From NCBI RefSeq assembly GCF_020831365.1, contig NZ_JAJHPV010000002.1:1-64000 (forward strand): 64,000 bases of DNA. Direction: 5' to 3'. The DNA comes from Massilia agrisoli. Its GTDB lineage: Bacteria > Pseudomonadota > Gammaproteobacteria > Burkholderiales > Burkholderiaceae_D. This document shows positions 52,017 through 60,942 of this stretch, piece by piece (positions within the stretch are counted from its first letter, which is position 1; each line of letters begins with the position of its first letter). A program made the translations under genes and the position numbers. The notes beneath the pieces are model-generated. The model made no database searches and was not told where the DNA came from. It worked only from the letters and a program-made list of their open reading frames with translations.

Positions 52017-53945
52017 ATGCCGCATAAAGCCGTCGCCAGCCCGGGTCTCCCGCCACTTAAACTGCTCATGTGCGCATCGCTGGCGCTGGCGCTGGCCGCC
52101 TGCGGCGGCGGCGGCGGCAATCCGGGCGCGGTCAGCGGCGGCGGCAGCGGCGCCACGCCGGGCACCGGCGGCGGCACAACCGCACCGGCGGCGCCGTCGC
52201 TGGAGGTCAGCTTCGTCAACGCCAGCGGCCAGTCGACCAATTCGCTGACCGCAGGCACGCCACTGATCGCCAAGGCCACCTTGCGCGACAGCGCGGGCCG
52301 GGTGATTCCGGAAGCGCTGGTTACCTTCAGCACTGACAACAAGCTGGCGCTGTTTTCGCCATCGGCAGGCACCGCGCTGACCGATGCGAACGGCGTGGCG
52401 ACGGTGACGATGCGCCCGGCCAGCCTGGGCGCGGGCGGCGCCGCCAAGGTTTCGGTTACCACCACCGTCGCCGGCGCAACCGTGACTGGCGAACGTAACT
52501 ACTCGGTGGGCGCGACCGCGCTCACCTTGAGTCCGATTACGCTGTCCCCGGCAAGCATTCCGGCCTACGGCTCGACCACGATCAGTGTCGATGTGCTGGC
52601 CAACGGCGCGCGCTACACGGCGCAGCAGCTCACCGTGAACTTCAGCTCGGCCTGCGTCAACGCCGGCAAGGCCACACTGGCGGCGACCGCCACCACCAAC
52701 AACGGTACCGCGCAGGCGGTCTACCGCGACCTGGGTTGCGGCACCACCGACGCGATTTCGATTTCGGCCGACGGCGCCGACCGTCCAGTGACGGCCACCT
52801 TGCCGATCGCATCGCCGGCCGCTGCGTCGGTCCAGTTCGCGTCTGCCTTCCCGGTCGAGCAGTCGATCGTGATCGCCGGCCAGGGCGGCAACCTGCGTAC
52901 CGAAACGGCAACGCTCAAGTTCAAGGTCTTCGACATCTTCAACCGTCCGCTGCAGGGCCAGCTCGTGAACTTCTCGGTCAATACCACCGACGTCAAGCTG
53001 AACAAGGCGAGCGACACCACCGACCAGAACGGCGAAGTTATCACCACCGTCAATTCGGGCACCAAGGCCACCACCTTCCGCGTCACCGCGTCGCTAGGCA
53101 ACGGCATCTCGACGATGTCCGATTCGATCGTCGTCACCACCGGCCTGCCGGTGCAGCGCGCGTTCTCGCTCAGCGTCGGCTCGCCGAACATCGAAGGCTG
53201 GAGCATCGATAACATCAAGACCACCGTCAACGTCCTCCTGGCCGACCAGTTTGGTAATCCGGTCGCCGACGGCACCCCGGTCGCTTTCCAGACCAACATC
53301 GGCGCGGTCGGCTCGTCCGACAAAGGCGCGTGCAACCTCGTCAACGGTGGCTGCTTCGTCGATTTCCGCAGCCAGAACCCGCGCGTCGCTACCCCTGGAA
53401 GCCCGTCCACGCCGTGCAATGGCGTAACGCCAGACAGCACCCGTCCGGGCCTGGCCAGCGTCTGCGCCAGCACCACCGACGGCGCCAACACGGTGTTCGC
53501 GCGTACCGCCATCTTCCTTAGCGGCAGCGCGGCGTCGAATGTGTACCTGATCGGCCGCACCGCCCCACTGACCAGCACGGCGACGGACCTCGGTTCCTCC
53601 CGCTCCGGCGACGGCAAAGTGTTCACGCTGCAGATCAACGACATCAACAACAACCCAATGCCAGCTGGCACAACCGTGGCAGTCACCAGCCTGACCAATG
53701 CCAGCGTGGTCGATGTCGTTCCGTCGACGGTACAAAACGTGTTCCCGCACAACGCAACGGCTGATGACATTACCGGCACGACGGTGAGCGGCAACCAGGG
53801 CTCGTTCCACCAGGTAACGGTCATCGGTAACGCGCCAACGCCATGCGTGGCTGGTACTGTCGCGACCTTCAGTGTGTCGATTACCAGCCCGGTTGCCAAG
53901 CTGATTACGAGCTATCCGTTTAAAATGACGCTGACCTGTCCGTAA
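52017..53945 (+). CDS. Large Ig-like (Big-domain) lipoprotein of unknown role
   Basis: A 642-aa secreted lipoprotein with lipobox LALAAC (Cys29) followed by a Gly-rich linker (GGGGG and GGGSG blocks). The rest is built of bacterial Ig-like group 1 repeats: LRDSAGRVIPEALVTFSTDN...LTDANGVATVTM (about 90-140), KVFDIFNRPLQGQLVNFSVNT...TDQNGEVITTV (about 305-350) and LLADQFGNPVADGTPVAFQTN (about 405-425). These resemble intimin/invasin domains. No catalytic motif is seen. Placed between pilQ and aroK, usually adjacent genes; a surface role linked to pili is only an inference. A terminator follows. Confidence 0.75.
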   Translation: MPHKAVASPGLPPLKLLMCASLALALAACGGGGGNPGAVSGGGSGATPGTGGGTTAPAAPSLEVSFVNASGQSTNSLTAGTPLIAKATLRDSAGRVIPEALVTFSTDNKLALFSPSAGTALTDANGVATVTMRPASLGAGGAAKVSVTTTVAGATVTGERNYSVGATALTLSPITLSPASIPAYGSTTISVDVLANGARYTAQQLTVNFSSACVNAGKATLAATATTNNGTAQAVYRDLGCGTTDAISISADGADRPVTATLPIASPAAASVQFASAFPVEQSIVIAGQGGNLRTETATLKFKVFDIFNRPLQGQLVNFSVNTTDVKLNKASDTTDQNGEVITTVNSGTKATTFRVTASLGNGISTMSDSIVVTTGLPVQRAFSLSVGSPNIEGWSIDNIKTTVNVLLADQFGNPVADGTPVAFQTNIGAVGSSDKGACNLVNGGCFVDFRSQNPRVATPGSPSTPCNGVTPDSTRPGLASVCASTTDGANTVFARTAIFLSGSAASNVYLIGRTAPLTSTATDLGSSRSGDGKVFTLQINDINNNPMPAGTTVAVTSLTNASVVDVVPSTVQNVFPHNATADDITGTTVSGNQGSFHQVTVIGNAPTPCVAGTVATFSVSITSPVAKLITSYPFKMTLTCP

Positions 53946-53965
53946 TAAGTTGTTTCGGGACAAAG

Positions 53966-53997
53966 ACGGCCAGGTAGTACACTGGCCGTTTTCTATT
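53966..53997 (+). terminator. Terminator after the Ig-like lipoprotein gene
   Basis: ACGGCCAG (53966-53973) and CTGGCCGT (53982-53989) form a perfect 8-bp stem, followed by TTTCTATTT. It ends the pil transcript or attenuates it: the aroK-aroB start codon lies only 22 bases downstream. Confidence 0.75.
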
Positions 53998-54018
53998 TAG
54001 AACCAACTACTCGCTCAC

Positions 54019-55683
54019 GTGCTGGATCTTAAAAACAACATCTTCCTGATTGGCCTGATGGGGGCCGGCAAGACCACCATCGGCCGCATCCTTGCACGCA
54101 AGCTTGGCAAGCAGTTCATCGACTCCGACCACGAGATCGAAGCGCGCACTGGCGCATCGATTCCATGGATCTTCGAAATTGAGGGCGAGCCAAGTTTCCG
54201 GCGGCGCGAGGCTGACGTCATCCGCGACCTCACAGCGCGCCAGGGCATCGTGCTGGCAACCGGCGGCGGCGCAGTACTCAATCCCGAAACCCGCGCCTTG
54301 CTCAAGGCGCGCGGCACGGTCATCTACCTGCGCGCCAACGTCAACAGCATCATGGCGCGCACCGCGCACGACAAGAACCGCCCGTTGCTGCAGACTGCCG
54401 ACCCGCGCAGCCGACTCGAAGAACTGACCGCGCAGCGCGAGCCGCTGTATCGCGAGGTTGCGGACCTCGTGATCGATACCGGCCGCCCTAACGTACAATC
54501 GATGGTCCACACGATCCTGGCCCAGCTCGACGCGCTCAGCGCGCCGAACGACCGGTCCGGGACCAAACCCGATTTGCGAGGCGCGATGAACGAAGCATCC
54601 AACACCACCCTGAACGTCAACCTGGGCGAGCGCAGCTACCCGATCGCTATCGGTTCCGGGCTGCTGGACGATCCCGCCCTGCTGGCGCGCCACATCGAAG
54701 GCCGCCAGGTGGCCATCGTCAGCAACACCACCGTCGCGCCGCTGTACCTCGAACGCATTGCGGGGCCGCTGCGCGCGGCCGGCCGCCAGGTCATCGACAT
54801 CATCCTGCCCGACGGCGAAGAACACAAAAACTGGGCCTCGCTGATGCAAGTGTTCGACGCGCTGCTGGCCAACAAGTGCGACCGCAAGGTCACGCTGGTG
54901 GCGCTGGGCGGCGGCGTCATCGGCGACCTGACCGGCTACGCCGCATCGAGCTACATGCGCGGCGTGCCGTTTGTGCAGGTGCCCACCACCTTGCTGTCGC
55001 AGGTCGACTCCTCGGTCGGCGGCAAGACCGGCATCAACCACCCGCTCGGCAAAAACATGATCGGCGCGTTCTACCAGCCGCGCGCCGTGTTTGCCGACAC
55101 CGGCACCCTGGCCACCTTGCCTGAACGCGAACTGTCCGCCGGCCTGGCCGAGGTGATCAAGCACGGCGCCATCATCGACGAGCCGTTCTTCGCCTGGATC
55201 GAGCAAAACATCGAAAAGCTGCTCACCCGCGACGCGGCCGCGCTGGCGCATGCGATTGCCCGTTCGTGCGAGATCAAGGCCGACATCGTGCGCCAGGACG
55301 AGCGCGAAGGCGGCCTGCGCGCCATCCTCAATTTCGGCCACACCTTCGGCCACGCCATTGAGAACGGCCTTGGCTACGGCAAATGGCTGCACGGCGAAGC
55401 GGTCGGCTGCGGCATGGTGATGGCTGCCGAACTGTCGTGCCGCATGGGCTACATCGAGCGCGCTGTCGTCGAGCGCGTGCGCGCGCTGGTCGATGCCGCG
55501 GGCCTGCCGACCGGCGCGCCGGACCTCGGCACCGGGCGCTGGCTCGAGCTGATGGAAGTCGACAAGAAAAACGAAGGCGGCGCGATCAGGTTCATCCTGC
55601 TCAAGCCCCTCGGCAGCGCGGTCATCACCACGGTGCCGCACGAAACGCTGCTGGCGACCATCGACGCCTGCGTGGCGCCATGA
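54019..55683 (+). CDS. aroKB: Fused shikimate kinase / 3-dehydroquinate synthase (AroK-AroB)
   Basis: A single 554-aa frame joins two shikimate-pathway enzymes that are usually separate. Residues 1-189 are shikimate kinase: P-loop GLMGAGKT (12-19), [11 protein letters not shown], and the lid [16 protein letters not shown]. Residues 190-554 are dehydroquinate synthase: [41 protein letters not shown], and metal ligands in [11 protein letters not shown] and LHGEAV. No stop lies between. The AroB part begins at an internal ATG (54586) with GAGG upstream, so separate translation of AroB is also possible. Start GTG at 54019. A fused AroKB is known from Thermotoga. Stop overlaps dgt. Confidence 0.88.
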   Translation: MLDLKNNIFLIGLMGAGKTTIGRILARKLGKQFIDSDHEIEARTGASIPWIFEIEGEPSFRRREADVIRDLTARQGIVLATGGGAVLNPETRALLKARGTVIYLRANVNSIMARTAHDKNRPLLQTADPRSRLEELTAQREPLYREVADLVIDTGRPNVQSMVHTILAQLDALSAPNDRSGTKPDLRGAMNEASNTTLNVNLGERSYPIAIGSGLLDDPALLARHIEGRQVAIVSNTTVAPLYLERIAGPLRAAGRQVIDIILPDGEEHKNWASLMQVFDALLANKCDRKVTLVALGGGVIGDLTGYAASSYMRGVPFVQVPTTLLSQVDSSVGGKTGINHPLGKNMIGAFYQPRAVFADTGTLATLPERELSAGLAEVIKHGAIIDEPFFAWIEQNIEKLLTRDAAALAHAIARSCEIKADIVRQDEREGGLRAILNFGHTFGHAIENGLGYGKWLHGEAVGCGMVMAAELSCRMGYIERAVVERVRALVDAAGLPTGAPDLGTGRWLELMEVDKKNEGGAIRFILLKPLGSAVITTVPHETLLATIDACVAP

Positions 55684-56816
55684 CCCCCGAACAGTACCTC
55701 GCGCCCTACGCCGTGCAATCGGAGACGGCGCGTGGGCGCCGCCATGACGAGGCGGCGCACGCCTCGCGCAGCCAGTTCCAGCGCGACCGCGACCGCATCA
55801 TCCACTGCTCCGCATTTCGCCGGCTGGAGTACAAAACCCAGGTGTTCCTGAACCACGAAGGCGACATGTTCCGCACGCGGCTCACGCACAGCCTCGAAGT
55901 GGCGCAGATCGGCCGCTCGCTGGCGCGCAACCTGCGGCTTAACGAAGACCTGGTCGAAGCGGTATCGCTCGCGCACGACCTTGGACACACGCCGTTCGGG
56001 CACGTGGGGCAGGACGTGCTGAACGAATGCATGAAGGACCACGGCGGCTTCGAGCACAACCTGCAAAGCCTGCGCGTGGTCGACAAGCTGGAGCAAAGCT
56101 ACGGCGCGTTCGACGGGCTGAACCTGATGTTCGAAACGCGCGAGGGCATCCTCAAGCACTGCTCGCTGGCCAATGCAAAAATGCTTGGCCCGGTCGCTCA
56201 GCGCTTCATCGACCGCACCCAGCCTTCGCTGGAAGCGCAGCTGACCAATCTCGCTGACGAAATCGCCTACAACAGCCATGACATCGACGATGGTTTGCGT
56301 TCGGGGCTGATCACGATTGAGCAGCTCGAAGAAGTCGAATTCTTCGCGCGGCTGTGGCATGAGGTTCAGACGGCGTATCCCGGCGTGTCCGGGCGGCGCG
56401 CGATTTACGAGACCTTGCGGCGCCTGATTACGGCGCTGGCCGATGATTTGATCGCGACGTCGAGCGCCTTGCTGGCCGATGCGCAGCCGGGCAGCGTCGA
56501 TGAAGTGCGGGCCAGCGGCCCGTTGATCCGGTTCTCGGATGGGATGCGCAAGGACGCGACAGAACTGAAGCGATTCTTGCGGCAGAATTTGTACCGGCAT
56601 TACCAGGTGAACCGGATGCGCGTGAAGGCGAGCCGGATTGTGCGCGAGCTGTACGATGCGTTCAGCGACGAACCGGTGCTGCTGCCACCGGATTACCAGG
56701 ACAAATCGGGTGACGAAGGCAAGCAGGTGCGCATGATCGCCGATTACATCGCGGGCATGACGGACCGGTACGCGATTCGCGAGCACCGCAGGATTTTTTC
56801 GTTGGAAGAGCTGTAG
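55680..56816 (+). CDS. dgt: Deoxyguanosine triphosphate triphosphohydrolase-like protein
   Basis: A 378-aa HD-domain dNTPase of the Dgt family (short form) that removes triphosphate from dNTPs. Metal ligands are in [15 protein letters not shown] and the HD of [13 protein letters not shown]. The start [39 protein letters not shown] matches the family. ATG at 55680 overlaps the aroB stop by 4 bases. Confidence 0.93.
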   Translation: MTPEQYLAPYAVQSETARGRRHDEAAHASRSQFQRDRDRIIHCSAFRRLEYKTQVFLNHEGDMFRTRLTHSLEVAQIGRSLARNLRLNEDLVEAVSLAHDLGHTPFGHVGQDVLNECMKDHGGFEHNLQSLRVVDKLEQSYGAFDGLNLMFETREGILKHCSLANAKMLGPVAQRFIDRTQPSLEAQLTNLADEIAYNSHDIDDGLRSGLITIEQLEEVEFFARLWHEVQTAYPGVSGRRAIYETLRRLITALADDLIATSSALLADAQPGSVDEVRASGPLIRFSDGMRKDATELKRFLRQNLYRHYQVNRMRVKASRIVRELYDAFSDEPVLLPPDYQDKSGDEGKQVRMIADYIAGMTDRYAIREHRRIFSLEEL

Positions 56817-56828
56817 CCGCAGGCAGGG

Positions 56829-56915
56829 CGCGGATGCGGGCGTCGCCCTTATCCGCCCTACATGTCGGAAAGTCGAGGGCCGTAGGGCGGATAAGCGCGC
56901 AAGCGCGCATCCGCC
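56829..56915. repeat. Paired REP-like palindromes (GTAGGGCGGATAAGCG type)
   Basis: Two inverted copies: CGGATGCGGG...CTTATCCGCCCTAC (56829-56861) and GTAGGGCGGATAAGCGCGC...GCGCATCCGCC (56882-56915). They fill the convergent dgt-mutY gap. Same family as at 761 and 34127. Confidence 0.8.
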
Positions 56916-56927
56916 GAATTTGCCAAG

Positions 56928-58028
56928 TCAGCCAAACAGCCCCGGCATCGCCAACTGCGCCAGCAGCTTTTTCACCGGCGCAGGCAAGGGCGCCTGTTCA
57001 ATCCTCGCCAGATCCCACCACACATAACCCGAGTCGAGTTCCGCGCGCTTCGCAATCGCGATGCGGTACGGTGCAATGTGCAGCTTGTAATGCGTGAAGA
57101 CGTGCACCAGCGGCATCAGCGCCTCGGTTTCCTCGACGTCGCCGAAAACGCCAGCAGCACGCACCACGTCATCGATGGGGATCGCTCCATCGCAGGCCTG
57201 GTGCCCGTCGAGCTCCGGCAGCGACATCAGCCCGCCCCAGATGCCGGAATCCGGGCGCTGCTCCAGCAGCACCTGCCCGCCATCCACCACCGCCATCAGC
57301 ACTGCCTGCTTCTCCGGCACTGCCTTCTTCGGCTTACGCACCGGCAGCTCCGCCGTCCGTCCCGTCGCAAACGCGACGCAGCGCTGCTGCAGCGGGCAGC
57401 GTCCGCAATCCGGGCTGCTACGCGTGCACAAAGTGGCCCCGAGGTCCATCAGGCCCTGCGTGTACGACTCGATGCCTTCAGCGGGCAGCAGCGCGTCGGC
57501 GCGCCGCCACAGCGCATCTTCAACCGGCTTCAAACCCGGGAACTGGTCGACGCCAAACGTCCGCGCAAACACGCGCTTGACGTTTCCATCCAAAATCGCA
57601 GCCCGCGTTCCGCTCGAAAACGCCGCAATGGCCGCAGCCGTCGAGCGCCCGATGCCTGGCAGTTGTGCAAGCAGCGCCGGGTCGCTCGGGAACACGCCGC
57701 CGTATTCGGCCATCACGCGCTTGGCGCAGGCATGCAGGTTGCGCGCACGGGTGTAGTAGCCAAGCCCGCTCCACAACGCCATCACGTCTTCGGATGGCGC
57801 GGCTGCGAGGTCGGCGAGGGTCGGAAAGCGTTCGAGGAAGCGCGCGTAGTAGCCCAGCACCGCGCTGACCTGGGTCTGCTGCAGCATGATCTCGGACAGC
57901 CAGATGCGGTAAGCGTCGCGCGTGTTCTGCCACGGCAGCGCGTGGCGTCCGTGCTGTTTCTGCCAGCCGATGACGGCGGCCGAAAACGTTGGATCGGCCA
58001 GGTCGTCGAATTCGGTGGCGCGCTTCAC
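56928..58028 (-). CDS. mutY: A/G-specific adenine glycosylase
   Basis: MutY (366 aa) removes adenine opposite 8-oxoguanine. Catalytic Glu46 (LSEIMLQQTQ), the helix-hairpin-helix LPGIGRSTAAAI with Asp147 (LDGNVKRVF), and the iron-sulfur cluster motif Cys-x6-Cys-x2-Cys-x5-Cys (CTRSSPDCGRCPLQQRC) are intact. A NUDIX-like C-terminal domain recognises 8-oxoG. The start is GTG at 58028, overlapping the stop of the dynamin-like gene. Confidence 0.95.
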   Translation of the reverse strand: MKRATEFDDLADPTFSAAVIGWQKQHGRHALPWQNTRDAYRIWLSEIMLQQTQVSAVLGYYARFLERFPTLADLAAAPSEDVMALWSGLGYYTRARNLHACAKRVMAEYGGVFPSDPALLAQLPGIGRSTAAAIAAFSSGTRAAILDGNVKRVFARTFGVDQFPGLKPVEDALWRRADALLPAEGIESYTQGLMDLGATLCTRSSPDCGRCPLQQRCVAFATGRTAELPVRKPKKAVPEKQAVLMAVVDGGQVLLEQRPDSGIWGGLMSLPELDGHQACDGAIPIDDVVRAAGVFGDVEETEALMPLVHVFTHYKLHIAPYRIAIAKRAELDSGYVWWDLARIEQAPLPAPVKKLLAQLAMPGLFG

Positions 58029-59962
58029 GCGGCCGCTTCCAGCACGCGCAGGTCGGAGTCGATTGCCTTCGTCACGCCGCCGGCCAGCTGGCCAAGGCGC
58101 GCCTTGAGCTGGTCCAGTTCGTCCTGCGTGCTTTCGAACGAGGTGATTTTCTGTTCCAGGCTGTCCGTCGCATCGTGGATGCGCTGGATCGAGGCTAGGC
58201 GGTGCTTGAGCTGGTCCTTGTGCTGGCGGATCTGCGATTCGAGCGGCGCCATGACAACTTTCAGCCACGCTTCGACATCGGCATTGGCGGCGCGGTAGCT
58301 GCGCCGCACGCGCGATGCGATCGAGTCGAAGAAGCGTTCCATGATCGTGTTACGGCTGCTCATGATCAGGGTCGTGGTGCCGAACTGGCGCGCATAGGCT
58401 TCTTCAATCGCGTCGATCTCGCGCTTGTATTTGTTCAGCGAGAACGGCATCGGGATCGACAGCGACAGGCCATGCTCGGCCGAGAATTTGCGGTACATCG
58501 ATTCCATCATCGCGCTGATCTCGCCGATCTTGATGTTCGATGCGTCGAGGTTGCGGCGTGCCTGGTCGAAGAACTGGCGTACCGGCGCGCGCATGCCGGT
58601 CGCGAAGCGGGTCGCGGCCATGGCGTCGCGCACGCCGTCAATCTCCTTCTGCACGACGTCCATGCCGAGCGTCGTGTACAGCTCCGTCGACAGGCGCGCG
58701 AACACGGCGCGCGTGCCCTGCAGCTTGAACAGGCTGGCGTCGAATTCTTTTTTCTCGACGTCGATGCGGCGCATCATGTGCGCGACCACGCTCTGGTTTT
58801 TGCCGCGCAGGCTTTTCAGTTCTTGCAGCTGCTCGACGATGTCGCGCGTGCGCGCCGTGATCATGCCTTGCTGCGTGCCGACCACGCCGGCCAGTTCTTC
58901 GGCCAACTGGTTGCGGATGATGTCCTTCTTGGACGGGATCAAGTCATGGAACAGCGCACTTTCAAGGGCGCCCAGGCGGCTTTTTTCGAGCAGCGCCATG
59001 TCGCCGTTGATCTTGCCGACCAGCGCCTTCTGCGCCGAGACCGGATATACCTGGCGCGGGTCGAGCGCGAGCAGCTGCGCCACGCTGGCGCGCTGGCGTT
59101 CGATGCCGGCGTCGTTCTCGGCGTCGGTTTTCAGTTCGTCCCACATCGCGTCGATCTTGTTCAGCACCGCCATGCGGCCGGCGCCCGCGCCGATGTGGGT
59201 GCGCCAGACTTCGATGTCGCTCTTGGTCACGCCCGTTTCGGCGGCAAGGATGAACAGCACCGCGTGCGCGTTCGGGATCAGGTTCAGCGTCAGTTCAGGC
59301 TCGGTGCCGATGGCATTCAGGCCAGGCGTGTCGAGGATGACCAGGCCCTGCTTGAGCAGCGGGTGGGGGAAGTTGATGATCGCGTGGCGCCACAGCGAGA
59401 TTTCAACCTCGCCCTTGTCGTTCAGCGATGCGCTGGCGTCCGGGTCGGTCTCGTCGTACAGGCCGAAACGCTTCGCTTCGTCGACGCTGACGTAGCGGGT
59501 CAGGCTGACTTGCTTGAAGGTGTCGATCATGCTGTCCGGCGCGTCGAGCGACAGCGGCAGCACGGTCCATGCCCCCGGGTCGTCGCGGTAGTCGCTGGTC
59601 GACAGCTGCTCGCCGCGCGTTTCAATCGGCAGCAGGCGCAGGCAGGGCGGGTACGCGGGGTCGTACATCAGCTCCGTCGGGCACATCGTGGTGCGGCCGG
59701 CGCTGGACGGCAGGATGCGCTGGCCGTAGTCGGCAAAGAACAGGGCGTTGATCAGTTCCGACTTCCCGCGCGAGAATTCCGCGACGAAGGCGACCGACAG
59801 CTTGTCGTCACGGATGCGCTCGAGCGCGCGGGCGACGCGCTGCTCGCTGGCGGCATCAAACAGCCCGGCCTGGCTTACGCCAGCCTGGTAAGCCTCAAGC
59901 GCCACCGCCACGTTCTGGCGCCACGCGCTGTACTGCTCGAAATCCTGCACCATTTTGCTCAC
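58025..59962 (-). CDS. Dynamin-family GTPase
   Basis: A 645-aa bacterial dynamin-like protein. The GTPase domain is at the N-terminus: G1 EFSRGKSELINAL (Lys67, Ser68), switch I region with TTMCPTEL (conserved Thr), G3 DTPGLN (Asp211) and G4 NKID (268-271). The rest is long alpha-helical, with coiled coils (about 500-640) as in dynamin stalks. These proteins usually remodel membranes or, in E. coli CrfC, couple to replication. Start GTG at 59962 (ATG at 59953 possible). It is coupled to mutY by a 4-base overlap and 40 bases downstream of mutM, so a DNA-maintenance link is plausible but not proven. Confidence 0.87.
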   Translation of the reverse strand: MSKMVQDFEQYSAWRQNVAVALEAYQAGVSQAGLFDAASEQRVARALERIRDDKLSVAFVAEFSRGKSELINALFFADYGQRILPSSAGRTTMCPTELMYDPAYPPCLRLLPIETRGEQLSTSDYRDDPGAWTVLPLSLDAPDSMIDTFKQVSLTRYVSVDEAKRFGLYDETDPDASASLNDKGEVEISLWRHAIINFPHPLLKQGLVILDTPGLNAIGTEPELTLNLIPNAHAVLFILAAETGVTKSDIEVWRTHIGAGAGRMAVLNKIDAMWDELKTDAENDAGIERQRASVAQLLALDPRQVYPVSAQKALVGKINGDMALLEKSRLGALESALFHDLIPSKKDIIRNQLAEELAGVVGTQQGMITARTRDIVEQLQELKSLRGKNQSVVAHMMRRIDVEKKEFDASLFKLQGTRAVFARLSTELYTTLGMDVVQKEIDGVRDAMAATRFATGMRAPVRQFFDQARRNLDASNIKIGEISAMMESMYRKFSAEHGLSLSIPMPFSLNKYKREIDAIEEAYARQFGTTTLIMSSRNTIMERFFDSIASRVRRSYRAANADVEAWLKVVMAPLESQIRQHKDQLKHRLASIQRIHDATDSLEQKITSFESTQDELDQLKARLGQLAGGVTKAIDSDLRVLEAAA

Positions 59963-60002
59963 ATTGCCCTCGCGTGCCGTTCCATTCGAACGGCGCTTCC
60001 CG

Positions 60003-60836
60003 TCATTTCTGACAATTTACACAATAAAAAGTCGACCGCTGACCTTGCTTGATCTGGCGAATCCCGGCGCCACAGTTTCTGCACGGCATCCCTGCACGAT
60101 CATAGACGAAATACGTCTGCTGGAAATAGCCGGATTGGCCGTTTACGGCAATAAAGTCACGCAAAGTGCTGCCTCCCTGCACAATTGCCTCCGCAAGGAT
60201 TTCCTTGATGGCCAGGGCCAGGCGGTCGTAGCGCGCGGCGCTGATGCGCCCGGCATGGGTTTTCGGATTAATGCCCGCGCGGAACAGACTTTCGCAGGCG
60301 TAGATGTTGCCCACGCCAACCACGATGTCGCCCGCCAGCAGCACCTGCTTGATCGGCGCCTTGCGCTTGCGGGTGGCGCGGAACAAGGTGTCGCCCGAAA
60401 AGGCGTCATCGAGCGGTTCGACCCCAAGCCCGCGCAACAGCAGGTGCTCGTCCAGCTTGCCTTCATCGTTGCCATGCCACAGGACGGCGCCGAAGCGGCG
60501 CGGGTCATGCAGGCGCAGCACCTGGCGACCCTCCGGCCCGGCGATGACCAGGTCGACATGGTCGTGCTTCTTGAATTCGGTGCCGTCTGGCAGCACCCGC
60601 AGGTGGCCGGACATGCCCAGATGGACGATCAGGGTCCCGTGCTCGAAGTGAATCAGCAGGTATTTGCCGCGCCGTCCGGTCGACAGCACGCGGCGGCCGG
60701 CCAGCAGCTCGTCCAGGCCGTCCGGAAACGGCCAGCGCAGGCCCTCGCGGCGCAGCAGCACGCCTTCGACCATGCGTCCTTCGATATGCGGCGCGACGCC
60801 GCGCCGCGTAACTTCGACTTCTGGCAATTCTGGCAT
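60003..60836 (-). CDS. mutM: Formamidopyrimidine-DNA glycosylase
   Basis: MutM (277 aa) removes 8-oxoguanine. The N-terminus [13 protein letters not shown] places the catalytic proline at position 2 and Glu at 3. The middle has GMSGHLRV and HDPRRFG. The helix-two-turn-helix [20 protein letters not shown] and the C-terminal zinc finger CRNCGAGI...FYCVNC are present. With mutY, two genes away, it forms the oxidised-guanine repair pair on one strand. Confidence 0.96.
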   Translation of the reverse strand: MPELPEVEVTRRGVAPHIEGRMVEGVLLRREGLRWPFPDGLDELLAGRRVLSTGRRGKYLLIHFEHGTLIVHLGMSGHLRVLPDGTEFKKHDHVDLVIAGPEGRQVLRLHDPRRFGAVLWHGNDEGKLDEHLLLRGLGVEPLDDAFSGDTLFRATRKRKAPIKQVLLAGDIVVGVGNIYACESLFRAGINPKTHAGRISAARYDRLALAIKEILAEAIVQGGSTLRDFIAVNGQSGYFQQTYFVYDRAGMPCRNCGAGIRQIKQGQRSTFYCVNCQK

Positions 60837-60942
60837 CGGGGCGGGTTCAGATCGTGTACATTGGGGTGGCGGGGGCGGGTGCGCACGCTACCGGAAGGTT
60901 AGGCGTAGAATCAGAAATCATCGATGTCATTCTGGAATTGCT

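Noticed and set aside
58202-60052. 616-codon plus-strand open frame opposite the dynamin-like gene
   Set aside because: Antisense of a gene with clear GTPase motifs; no ribosome binding site or domain supports it.
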